Source: a virus
Virus record (IMG/VR): IMGVR_UViG_3300008735_001702
Location: 1 to 46,274 of that record
Reading direction: 5' to 3' (one strand)
Length of the DNA stretch: 46,274 nt
The position numbers were made by a program, and so were the translations under genes. This document shows, in pieces, positions 38,801-46,274 of the stretch. The notes below the pieces were generated by a model, which worked only from the letters and a program-made list of their open reading frames with translations, did not search any database and was not told where the DNA came from. The first letter of the stretch is position 1. Every line of letters begins with the position of its first letter.

Positions 38801-38973
38801 TAGTCTTCCTCATTTTCACCTTTCCACTCTTTATCGATTTCATTATAGAATTTTTTCTTATCGGCATCTGATAATTCAGATGGGCTACCAACACCATACT
38901 TTTTTAATTTCTTATTAAAAAAAGCTTGATATTCTGCTTTAGTTCCGTCCATCAGTTCTTTAAATGTTTTCAT
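38800..38973 (-). CDS. Small protein with capsid-targeting-like N-terminus
   Basis: A 57-residue ORF: MKTFKELMDGTKAEYQAFFN, KKYGVGSPSELSDADKKKF and an acidic end. GGAG lies 6 bases before the ATG. I recall similar short SPSELSDADKKKFYN proteins in T4-like phages, but no function. Its stop overlaps the next start. It extends the run of genes with MKTF-type starts. Confidence 0.65.
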   Translation of the reverse strand: MKTFKELMDGTKAEYQAFFNKKLKKYGVGSPSELSDADKKKFYNEIDKEWKGENEED

Positions 38974-39148
38974 ATTCTTCTCCGTTTAATCCAACTTCTT
39001 TCAAAGCTGTTTTGATTTTTTCCAAACTAATTTTATGGAAAGTTTTTTTAATATTCATCATTCTTACATTATTTGGACATGCACATTCATATTTATATAA
39101 TGCGTCACATTTAACACAATACCTTGACTTAACTTTAGTAATAGTCAT
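38960..39148 (-). CDS. Small Cys-rich (zinc-binding) protein
   Basis: A 62-residue protein with RYCVKCDALYKYECACPNN, four Cys that may bind zinc, followed by a helical basic part. It overlaps the genes on both sides, and its start lies close to GGGA with short spacing. Function unknown. Confidence 0.55.
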   Translation of the reverse strand: MTITKVKSRYCVKCDALYKYECACPNNVRMMNIKKTFHKISLEKIKTALKEVGLNGEEYENI

Positions 39149-39785
39149 TCCCTTTTAAACAATCCTCCATACAATAAAAATCCTTATCTCGATACAATGA
39201 TGCTACAATATGTATTCTTTCTATTTCACTTCCATTAAACTGACTATGATAATGTTCTGTATCTGTAAACCATGATTCTCCAGTTTTCATATGAAGTACT
39301 TCATCTTCTACTACCATCATAGCTCCAAAACCAGTAACTATCGGAATATGTATTCTTGGTTCAGGGTCACGATGCCAAGATAATGATGCTCTTGGTTTTG
39401 ATAACATCAAACGAACACGACCTAATACACCATTATATTCTTTTTTACAATAATTATTTATCTCATTATAAACTTCTTTAAAATAGGTATGGTTAAATTC
39501 AGATATAAATTCTGAATATTCACCCTCATCTAACTTTTGTTGACGGCTTTCTTCGTTACCATCGACAAATAAATGATATATGCCACCATTTCCTTCATAG
39601 TAACAACCAGGTGCTTCTTGTCCTTTTTTTCTTGTCAAACAAATCTGCTGATATTTCTTATCAACATTTAATGCTTGTTGTGGCCATGGTGCAATTTCTA
39701 ATACTTGTTTTAGTGCTTCTTCTAATTTTTCTTGATCAAATACAAACGGTAATTTTTGAAAATAACGGTAAACTTTATGTTCCAT
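39135..39785 (-). CDS. 2-oxoglutarate/Fe(II) oxygenase-like protein
   Basis: A 216-residue protein resembling aspartyl/asparaginyl hydroxylase-type oxygenases: the iron motif H-x-D in SLSWHRDPEPRIHIPIVTG, a WFTDTEHYHSQFNG block and the distal His with an Arg in ERIHIVASLY. Such oxygenases are frequent in marine phages; the target is unknown (protein or nucleotide). It is transcribed before the MKTF-type gene cluster. Confidence 0.75.
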   Translation of the reverse strand: MEHKVYRYFQKLPFVFDQEKLEEALKQVLEIAPWPQQALNVDKKYQQICLTRKKGQEAPGCYYEGNGGIYHLFVDGNEESRQQKLDEGEYSEFISEFNHTYFKEVYNEINNYCKKEYNGVLGRVRLMLSKPRASLSWHRDPEPRIHIPIVTGFGAMMVVEDEVLHMKTGESWFTDTEHYHSQFNGSEIERIHIVASLYRDKDFYCMEDCLKGNDYY

Positions 39786-39797
39786 AATATCACCTCA

Positions 39798-40256
39798 TTA
39801 ACTAATAGTTGCTCCATTAGATGCCAAAACATGCCATTGTGAATTAGATTGTATTAATACAAGTGTTTCTCCTACAGCATTAAAAACGACTGAATCAAAT
39901 GATGATGATGCGGCACCTGTTATCGTTAATGTAGAATCACCACCACCAGCTGTAACACAAAGAATAATCTTAATCATTCCATTCTTTACACTTGTATTTG
40001 TAAGTGTAAGTGCTGACGCACCAGCTGCTGTTGTAAGATGCGTAATTGTTGAAGTAATATTTATTGCACCCGCACCACTCAATGCTTGTGGTGTCTGGTT
40101 CAATGCAATAAGACTTGGGATATAACCAAATAGATTATCAACTGTTACTTTTTTATTTACTGGTGTTCCACCCGGATCATCAATAACATGAAGTAAATCT
40201 TCTCCGGCTATTGCAGTTCCTAGTGCTGTTAGTGCTGTAATTTTCTTATCAGCCAT
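39798..40256 (-). CDS. Small virion protein
   Basis: A 152-residue Thr/Ser/Ala-rich beta protein: an N-terminal ADKKITALTALGTAIAGEDL with VIDDPGGTPVNKKVTVDNLF, typical of structural proteins next to tail fibre genes, then a simple beta domain (LTITGAASSSFDSVVFNAVG, QSNSQWHVLASNGATIS). A late-promoter-like site lies just upstream. Position after the large fibre-like gene supports a structural role. Confidence 0.75.
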   Translation of the reverse strand: MADKKITALTALGTAIAGEDLLHVIDDPGGTPVNKKVTVDNLFGYIPSLIALNQTPQALSGAGAINITSTITHLTTAAGASALTLTNTSVKNGMIKIILCVTAGGGDSTLTITGAASSSFDSVVFNAVGETLVLIQSNSQWHVLASNGATIS

Positions 40257-40287
40257 TTTGTTCTCCTATTCATATAGTTTATGTTAC

Positions 40288-40295
40288 TATTTATG
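40288..40295 (-). promoter_or_regulatory. Late-promoter-like CATAAATA
   Basis: One mismatch from TATAAATA, overlapping the stop of the large fibre-like gene and about 35 bases before the 152-residue virion protein. Confidence 0.5.
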
Positions 40296-43200
40296 TGGGT
40301 ATTGTAACCAATTCGGTACAAGCTACCGTTGGTAATGTAAAACTTCCTACGTTTGAAAATACATAGAGATAATTATCACTAGTTAGGGTAAGCGTTTGTG
40401 CGTTGCCAGTCATATAGGCACTGCTATCCGAATACCAAGTCGTCTCCGGGGACGTGCCTGCAATACCCACTCTAGCAGTTGCCAGAGAAGGAAATATCAT
40501 AATTCGTCCACTGGAAGATGATATTCTATCAAAGGTATAATAAAGGTCTGTATAATAATGTGTACCAACCTTATGGTCGCGAGAGGTGAAAGTCGCATTG
40601 CCTGGAGAGTACAAACCAATTCTATTAGTATGATTTGTGCCGGCACCTCTCAGCAGCATATATACGGCCGCATCCCAACCAGAGCTACTTTGACCAATAT
40701 TAGTGCCTTTGAAAGGTGAGTTAGCTTTTTGCCAACCAATAAGTACGTTGTCATTCTCTACCCAACCTGTACCATCTACAGCAGGACCGCTACTAGCAAC
40801 TCCTCCCATATCCTCTAGTAAACCCCAAAACTCTGGATATATAATCATTCGTTTGCCAACAGCAACAGCCTGGTCTATTCGGACCATCTCAGTTGCATTC
40901 AATATGCCATCATCATCATAACCCATATTGGCAGCAGTTGTAAATGTTGGTGCAAAGTTTGATGCCGCAATCTCTACATCACCACCACCAAAAAAGTTAT
41001 CTGCTAGGCCAGTAGTATTAGTTCCTAGTCCATGGTCGAAATATACTGCATTACCATCAGCAGCACTATCTTTAGTTGCAATAACTCGGTTATTGGTGTG
41101 GTCATGTAAATCTATCTTATTATTACTTGCATGATATCTTAGTTGTATCTGAGTAACGCCTTTAGCAGGATCATCCCAAACACCAGCATTATTATTACCA
41201 GTTGCGTCATAATCTTCATTGGCTGTGTTGAATGTCATATTGAAAAGGTCGATGACTTGTTCTGAATTATTCATCCTAAATCCCCAATCCCAATAAGTCA
41301 TCTGAGTATCAACATTAGTAAGACCGGATGCGTTATTAGATGACTTCCATCCGCCAGTAAAAGTTGAAGCGCCTGTATCAGCAGTCGTCCATCTAAAATA
41401 GTTGCCGGGCATTAGTCCAAGCCGATGTCTCAAAACTGTTTCATTTTTTAGAGCATTATTCACTGTAGGTCTATTTATTCTCCAGTTTTTCCATGGTTGT
41501 GGATAGGCTGTTGGCGTATGTTTATACTCCCAACCATAGTATCTCAACTCAGGCGCCAGTGGAACTTTATTATTACCACTAGCACAAATACGAATCGCAT
41601 TACCATCACAAGCAACAGTTGCTGTGGTGATAAGAGTTTCTACACCAGCGGTGTTTGTATCATACCATTTTATTTTGTTATCACCGTGGTCATATCTCAT
41701 AGCAACCCATTTATTATTCACGCCATAATTAGCAGTAATATCAAAACCTTGATTGTCATCAGTTAAGTTAGTACCATCAAATCCAACCCATCGGACCCAA
41801 GCAGTATCATCAGCATTTCTCACACCTATATAAGTGTTACCAGAACCGCCCATACCCTCTTGGAAAATAAATTCTTGGCCTGGGTACATATACTCACCCC
41901 AAATCCATCGCCCACTGCCATCAAAGTCATCACCTGTGAATCTATGATTAGGTATGTATCTGGATGATGGGTGTTTATACCATGCACCAGCAAACGGTTC
42001 AAACGTCCAAGTTGTCCACGCCATACTGCTTGAAGCGCCAGCAGTAAATCCAATATACAAGTAGGCTGGATTACCATCCATATCAACATCTTTAGTAAAC
42101 AATACCTCCTCATTATCTTCATCAAAAACATCAAGGCTATTATCTAAATGATATCGGAGTGATATCTTTGCTCCACCCATACCTGCTGCTGTCTGGGTAC
42201 CAGAACCGTATCGTGTGGCGTAAGGGTTAATAGTATAACCTTGGTTTTCCCTAAGATCTCTGCTTGATGTTGCTCGGAAACTGGGATCAAGGTGCTGATG
42301 AACTGAAGTTTGTCCTGTTGCTGTACCAGTATAGCTCCAACTAAAATAATGATTAGACCAAGTATTCGGTGTAACACAAGTCATCTTCTCGCCTGGATGC
42401 AATGCCGTACCATGTCTGATAACCGTATTTGCTTCAACGCCATCACGCCAAGTTGTATCGTCCGGAGTCTGCTCATTAGCAACGATTTCCCATGTGTGTT
42501 CTTTATATGTAAAGGTGGGTAGATCACCACCAGAGACTTCATACGCCCCACTTATTGTAACTGGATTACCATCTTCAGCATCATTTGCTGTGGTAATAAG
42601 TGTTCGGTGTTCAGAATAGGTTCCTGTACTTCTCTCCCATAATTGCAATTTATTACTACTGTAGTCATACACTAAAGCAAGTTTAGTAGAACCTTGTATT
42701 ACATCATAGGCAGTTGCCAAGTCAAAACCCTGTGTGTATGTACCAGAACCAGATTGTGAAATTTGGTCGGCCGCACTGAATCTTAAAGATTTAGTCCAAT
42801 AGGATCCTCTACCGGGGTCCGATGGATCATATGTAGCATTTCCACCCCAAATACCTAGCCAACGAGCTTGGGAACTAGAAGTATGGTCAAAAAGGAATTC
42901 TTCACCTCTGGCCAATTGTCGGCCATAGTGCCACGGGCCTGTGTCAAGTGCTGGTGTAAGAGTGGTTAGTTGTGGCCCAGGAGTAGTATCACCAGTACCA
43001 GGATTAGCATAAGTTTGATACCAATATGGTAATGCGGTTAATATGGGCGATGTTAATGCTATAGTAACAGTCGAACCATCATTCATAGTTAGAATCAAGT
43101 CAGTTCCACTTACCACACCAGTAGATACTGAAGTATGCACCTCATCAGCAAGAAGGGAACCACTATCTTCCATTAATATTTGGTCACTATCTTCTTGTAA

Positions 43201-43908
43201 AATATATGTAGCAGATCCACCACCACCACTATCTGCCAATGTAGTAACATCAATATCAACAGTAGAGGCATCATCCAAAGTCAGTGTCATCGTGTTACTA
43301 GACACAGCACCACTCACTACTGGGTTACCAGCACCACCACTAGCACCGTGAGATACTGAACGAGTATCTACACTCAGGAAAGTTCCATCTGATCTTCCGA
43401 GAACTGTATTTAATTCTTCACTGTCGAACTTGCCGCCTGTGTCATCTTCATTTACAATAAACCCAGTGCCATCCTCTAAACAATATTGAACAGCCGCCAA
43501 TCGGAAACTAACAACAGATGTACCGCCCACTGACGATAGACCTGAACCACCTTCGTCACCGGCCGCTTCTTCAATAGTATAACCTAATATATTATTAAGT
43601 TCTGCAATGGTCTCAGCTTGGCTTGTATGTGCTGCAACTCTAACATCAAAATTGTTAAGTTCTCTATCAGTGTTCCAATTTCTAGTCCACCAATGACCGA
43701 AATGTGTATTTTTTATTTCAAAGAAGTCTTCACCACGAAGCTCTGTTTCTTCAATGTTCAGAATATTAATTCTATTTGTTCTATCACTAGCAACTGCTTG
43801 TAAGCTACCTAGTGGATGAGATCCTAGTCTTCGAGCTCTACGAGTAAAGACAACACTAAGGTTATCTTTAGACCGTCTTACTAAAAATTTTCTTGCTGTT
43901 CTGGCCAT
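40291..43908 (-). CDS. Large modular tail fibre-like / adhesin-like virion protein
   Basis: A 1205-residue protein. The N-terminus is basic (MARTARKFLVRRSKDN), then a region with FEIKNTHFGHWWTRNWNTDR, two repeated Asp-rich strand motifs (LTLDDASTVDIDV, LTMNDGSTVTIAL), and from about residue 320 to 1050 several tandem modules of about 165 residues, each with a core such as ISLRYHLDNSLDVFD, WVAMRYDHGDNKIKWYD or IQLRYHASNNKIDLHD followed by a D-G-N turn. Such lectin-like modules suggest receptor binding. Two sampled 60-base lines inside the gene are 42-45 percent G+C against 23 percent in one sampled line elsewhere, a sign of a transferred or selected host-range gene. Confidence 0.75.
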   Translation of the reverse strand: MARTARKFLVRRSKDNLSVVFTRRARRLGSHPLGSLQAVASDRTNRINILNIEETELRGEDFFEIKNTHFGHWWTRNWNTDRELNNFDVRVAAHTSQAETIAELNNILGYTIEEAAGDEGGSGLSSVGGTSVVSFRLAAVQYCLEDGTGFIVNEDDTGGKFDSEELNTVLGRSDGTFLSVDTRSVSHGASGGAGNPVVSGAVSSNTMTLTLDDASTVDIDVTTLADSGGGGSATYILQEDSDQILMEDSGSLLADEVHTSVSTGVVSGTDLILTMNDGSTVTIALTSPILTALPYWYQTYANPGTGDTTPGPQLTTLTPALDTGPWHYGRQLARGEEFLFDHTSSSQARWLGIWGGNATYDPSDPGRGSYWTKSLRFSAADQISQSGSGTYTQGFDLATAYDVIQGSTKLALVYDYSSNKLQLWERSTGTYSEHRTLITTANDAEDGNPVTISGAYEVSGGDLPTFTYKEHTWEIVANEQTPDDTTWRDGVEANTVIRHGTALHPGEKMTCVTPNTWSNHYFSWSYTGTATGQTSVHQHLDPSFRATSSRDLRENQGYTINPYATRYGSGTQTAAGMGGAKISLRYHLDNSLDVFDEDNEEVLFTKDVDMDGNPAYLYIGFTAGASSSMAWTTWTFEPFAGAWYKHPSSRYIPNHRFTGDDFDGSGRWIWGEYMYPGQEFIFQEGMGGSGNTYIGVRNADDTAWVRWVGFDGTNLTDDNQGFDITANYGVNNKWVAMRYDHGDNKIKWYDTNTAGVETLITTATVACDGNAIRICASGNNKVPLAPELRYYGWEYKHTPTAYPQPWKNWRINRPTVNNALKNETVLRHRLGLMPGNYFRWTTADTGASTFTGGWKSSNNASGLTNVDTQMTYWDWGFRMNNSEQVIDLFNMTFNTANEDYDATGNNNAGVWDDPAKGVTQIQLRYHASNNKIDLHDHTNNRVIATKDSAADGNAVYFDHGLGTNTTGLADNFFGGGDVEIAASNFAPTFTTAANMGYDDDGILNATEMVRIDQAVAVGKRMIIYPEFWGLLEDMGGVASSGPAVDGTGWVENDNVLIGWQKANSPFKGTNIGQSSSGWDAAVYMLLRGAGTNHTNRIGLYSPGNATFTSRDHKVGTHYYTDLYYTFDRISSSSGRIMIFPSLATARVGIAGTSPETTWYSDSSAYMTGNAQTLTLTSDNYLYVFSNVGSFTLPTVACTELVTIPT

Positions 43909-45140
43909 TAGTTCAATACCCCCACGACTGATGAATCATTCAATGTGAAATCACAACTACAATTTAATTCAAACTGACCAAAACCCCTCTGTGCATTTGT
44001 GTTACCTACATACACGGGAAATATAAAAGTTCTTTCGTGTAATGCACCAGCACCATTAGCCATTTCTTGTGCAGCTACTGTTTGGAAGAAAGAATATGAC
44101 TGAAAGAAATCACCTGTGATATTTCCACTATCATCTTCTAATACTATTCTATCTCCATCTTCATTCAATACATGCTCCGTTCCATCATTAACAGCAACAA
44201 AACGAATCCTACCTGTTAACAAAGCATTATTTGTTTCGGGGTATACATCTACATTTACTCGAAATAAAACTACACCATCTATAGGAATCTCTGCAAATGA
44301 AAATCTATTTGTTGAATCATCCCAAATACGACTTGTAAATGTAGATGGTAATTGATTATCAGCATTACCTCTGACACATGGCATTACAGTCCAAGTGTTT
44401 TCTTCTATTTCTAATCCATTAACAGCTCCTGCATCATTTACTATAAGTGCTAAGGATGCATCACCTGTATATTCATAACCTGATGGGTCCCATCCCGTTG
44501 AAGTAGATACTGACCCTATCCATTTTTTTGTAGATTCTTGATACTTGAGATACATTCCATCAGACTTAACTGAGTCTCTATCAATATCATCAAGATACTC
44601 TAAACGAACTTCACCAGAACCGGGTGAATACTGTCTTAAATGAACAAGTGATTTTTGTACTTTCTCTATACGTTCAGCAAGTTCTCCTACCTCTTCATTC
44701 TCATATACTCTTGGTTTATCAAGATAATCAATTGGTTTATCAAGATAATCAAGAATACCTGATGATAAAAGATTTGCAGTTTCATCTGCAAGAGTTATAG
44801 ATATTTCTTCTGGAAGAACAACTGGTTTCTGTTCCTTTTCTTCAAGCCATGATGCCAAACCTTTTAATTTTAGAGATAATTCTTTATCCGTAGATTTTTC
44901 TTCTGGAAAAACCTCTAATTTCTTTTCTTCAGGAACAATATATTGATGATCCAGATTTTCTGATGATATAAGATCCGTGGTTTGAGCCACAAGATCATCT
45001 TTTTCTTCAGGAATAACATCTGGTTCCTCAACTTCTTCTTCTGGAATGACATCTTCTTCAACAACTTCTACATAGTTTTTTGATAAGGCTTCGTGAAAAG
45101 CTCTAACTTCTTCTGGAATAGCATCTTCGATCAATTTCAT
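43908..45140 (-). CDS. Virion protein with repeated PEE motif
   Basis: A 410-residue protein. Residues 1-130 are acidic and contain at least six hydrophobic-PEE motifs (IPEEV, IPEEEVEE, IPEEKDD, VPEEKK, FPEEKS, LPEEIS) and a direct repeat YLDKP(I/R). Residues 160-210 (EVRLEYLDDIDRDSVKSDGM) are a pattern of virion proteins in T4-like marine phages. The C-terminal half is beta-rich, with EDGDRIVLEDDSG, similar to a motif in the 1205-residue protein. Its stop overlaps that gene's start. Function in the virion is inferred. Confidence 0.7.
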   Translation of the reverse strand: MKLIEDAIPEEVRAFHEALSKNYVEVVEEDVIPEEEVEEPDVIPEEKDDLVAQTTDLISSENLDHQYIVPEEKKLEVFPEEKSTDKELSLKLKGLASWLEEKEQKPVVLPEEISITLADETANLLSSGILDYLDKPIDYLDKPRVYENEEVGELAERIEKVQKSLVHLRQYSPGSGEVRLEYLDDIDRDSVKSDGMYLKYQESTKKWIGSVSTSTGWDPSGYEYTGDASLALIVNDAGAVNGLEIEENTWTVMPCVRGNADNQLPSTFTSRIWDDSTNRFSFAEIPIDGVVLFRVNVDVYPETNNALLTGRIRFVAVNDGTEHVLNEDGDRIVLEDDSGNITGDFFQSYSFFQTVAAQEMANGAGALHERTFIFPVYVGNTNAQRGFGQFELNCSCDFTLNDSSVVGVLN

Positions 45141-45143
45141 CTA

Positions 45144-46274
45144 TTAGTCCCAATCCTTTGCAATAGTAAAATTAGCATGTGAAAAAGTAAGTCTATCAAC
45201 TAACTTAACAGCACCACCATCAGCTGAATCAATAGCAACAAATCCTTCTGGTGCTGTAACTTTAAAACCATCACCATCTCTTAGAAATGTTCCAATACCC
45301 CTAATCGTTTCTAATTTCTTAACAACCATATTCTTTGCTTCAAGAATACCTATATAAGTCGCCATAGTAAAATATAATTCTGTTTTAAATTTCCTTAACG
45401 CTTTTTTAGATTCTTTCTGTATATCTTGATATGGTTTTTTACCTTGAACAGTTTTCTTTACATCAATCTCTTTTTGCACTCTATCAACATAATACTTTTC
45501 AAATTCTTTAATAAGTTTTTTAGTATCGGCAATTCTTACACCAGCACGAATCTTGGTATTAAAAAATACTTTCATCCACGGCGCTAATCCCCACTTTTTC
45601 TTATCAGCAATTTCTTTTCCTAAAAGATTTAAAAATTTACCAGCCTTTTTAACTGAACCTTTAATTTGGTTTATTTTTTTCTCTAATTTATTTACTTCTG
45701 ACGGTGTGAACATAGCTGCATTTGCAGTATCAACATATGCATCATCAGACCAAACATTTTTAGTTTTCTTAAACTTAGATGCATCAACACCAAAAGATGC
45801 ACTTAATGAATCAATAGTGTCTCCTGTATACTTTGTGTGCCATACCACTCCAAGACTTGCCTTTCTCATTTCAGATGCCAAGTCACTATCTTCTGGAACA
45901 GCATAGGTGATAGTATTAGGACCAAAAGTTAACATACTGACATCATCAATAGTCTCCTTCTTTAAATCACCTTTAGAAAACATGATATCACCTTGATAGA
46001 TGCCTTTCATTCCAAGATCGGGTAAGTATTTCAATGCAACTCTTAATTTATCTGAAGGACCCTCTGAACCATGATTAGCGTCAATGTCTGCTTTGGTATA
46101 ATTTATTTTTGGGGTCTTATTAAACATTGCTTTCGTTGCAACGAAAAACTTGCCGTTCTCTGGATTGATACCAGCAAATATTGCTGGGGCTCCATCCCAC
46201 TTTACAGTTATATTCGTTTTACTTTTCCCACCAGATAACATATCTTTTAGGGAATTTAAAAACTGAATAGCTGT
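45144..46274 (-). CDS. Partial gene: DUF6267-like protein with ligase-type KWDG motif
   Basis: The 3' part of a gene whose start lies beyond the window; the frame is open to the last base. The visible 376 codons include TAIQFLNSLKDMLSGG, then NITVKWDGAPAIFAGINPEN, a K-x-D-G nucleotidyl-transfer-like site as in ligases, and a long Lys-rich helical region. I relate it to the DUF6267 family of phage proteins. Whether its N-terminus carries the MKTF-type peptide of the neighbours cannot be seen. Confidence 0.7.
   Translation of the reverse strand, partial: TAIQFLNSLKDMLSGGKSKTNITVKWDGAPAIFAGINPENGKFFVATKAMFNKTPKINYTKADIDANHGSEGPSDKLRVALKYLPDLGMKGIYQGDIMFSKGDLKKETIDDVSMLTFGPNTITYAVPEDSDLASEMRKASLGVVWHTKYTGDTIDSLSASFGVDASKFKKTKNVWSDDAYVDTANAAMFTPSEVNKLEKKINQIKGSVKKAGKFLNLLGKEIADKKKWGLAPWMKVFFNTKIRAGVRIADTKKLIKEFEKYYVDRVQKEIDVKKTVQGKKPYQDIQKESKKALRKFKTELYFTMATYIGILEAKNMVVKKLETIRGIGTFLRDGDGFKVTAPEGFVAIDSADGGAVKLVDRLTFSHANFTIAKDWD

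Noticed and set aside
39090-39097. TATAAATA on the minus strand inside the 62-residue Cys-rich gene
   Set aside because: Could serve the MKTF-type cluster 100 bases further on, but coding context and distance make it too weak to list.
1-46274. CRISPR array, insertion sequence, integrase or lysogeny module
   Set aside because: No regularly spaced repeats, transposase, integrase or repressor-like genes were seen on either strand.

Overview
The window is a 46 kb piece of a T4-like contractile-tailed phage (myovirus) genome. The phage identity rests on recognisable T4-type parts: baseplate/hub proteins gp5, gp27, gp53, gp48, gp54 and a gp26-like hub chaperone, head completion gp4, ssDNA-binding gp32, late co-activator gp33, primase gp61, RNase H, dCMP deaminase and dNMP kinase, plus late promoters of the T4 type (TATAAATA). 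Base composition is A+T-rich. A circularly permuted (two-piece type) tmRNA gene points to an alphaproteobacterial host lineage, and together with the A+T richness and many marine-phage-type small proteins suggests a marine host such as a SAR11-like bacterium. The host assignment is inference.

Layout. 1-6.3 kb (minus): a HAD phosphatase, then PAAR tip, an unknown virion protein, gp5 spike, gp27 hub, gp53 wedge and gp48 tube cap. 6.26-6.30 kb: two face-to-face late promoters. 6.3-11.3 kb (plus): gp4, an unknown late protein, gp54, a gp26-like chaperone with a probable -1 frameshift extension, and a large tape-measure-like protein carrying a pesticin-type lysozyme domain. 11.35 kb: a hairpin between convergent units. 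11.4-14.1 kb (minus): gp32, gp33, ClpP, SleB-like lysin and small membrane proteins. 14.2-14.6 kb: a permuted tmRNA. 14.6-16.5 kb: dNMP kinase and PurS with small unknowns. 16.8-19.7 kb: an SbmA/BacA-family transporter, a zinc-ribbon protein, an odd class II tRNA and an aldehyde dehydrogenase. 19.7-27.9 kb: phosphoesterase, PD-(D/E)XK nuclease, secreted HtrA-type protease, SprT-like protease, RNase H, dCMP deaminase and small conserved proteins. 28.0-34.0 kb: GAPDH, endonuclease-like protein, B12-dependent class II ribonucleotide reductase, primase and a saccharopine-dehydrogenase-like enzyme. 34.1-37.9 kb: small membrane, secreted and lipoprotein genes and small virion proteins. 37.9-46.3 kb: a group of proteins with T4-internal-protein-like N-terminal peptides, a 2-oxoglutarate oxygenase-like protein, and large fibre-like virion proteins, ending in a gene cut by the window edge.

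Two promoter classes can be read directly. Six minus-strand promoters share CCTTGT, exactly 17 bases of spacer after the TTGNNN hexamer, and TATAAT (one has TACAAT); they head operons of metabolic, replication and small-protein genes. TATAAATA sites head virion-side transcripts and possibly the tmRNA. Nucleotide metabolism (RNR, dCMP deaminase, dNMP kinase, PurS), central-carbon/amino-acid enzymes (GAPDH, ALDH, saccharopine DH-like) and a peptide/B12-type transporter look like a host-takeover set. ClpP, HtrA and tmRNA together suggest the phage manages protein quality control during infection.

Most notable: the permuted tmRNA with an unusual tag; a perfect slippery heptamer at the end of the gp26-like gene; N-terminal capsid-targeting-like peptides on enzymes; and the SbmA/BacA transporter in the same genome as a cobalamin-dependent RNR.
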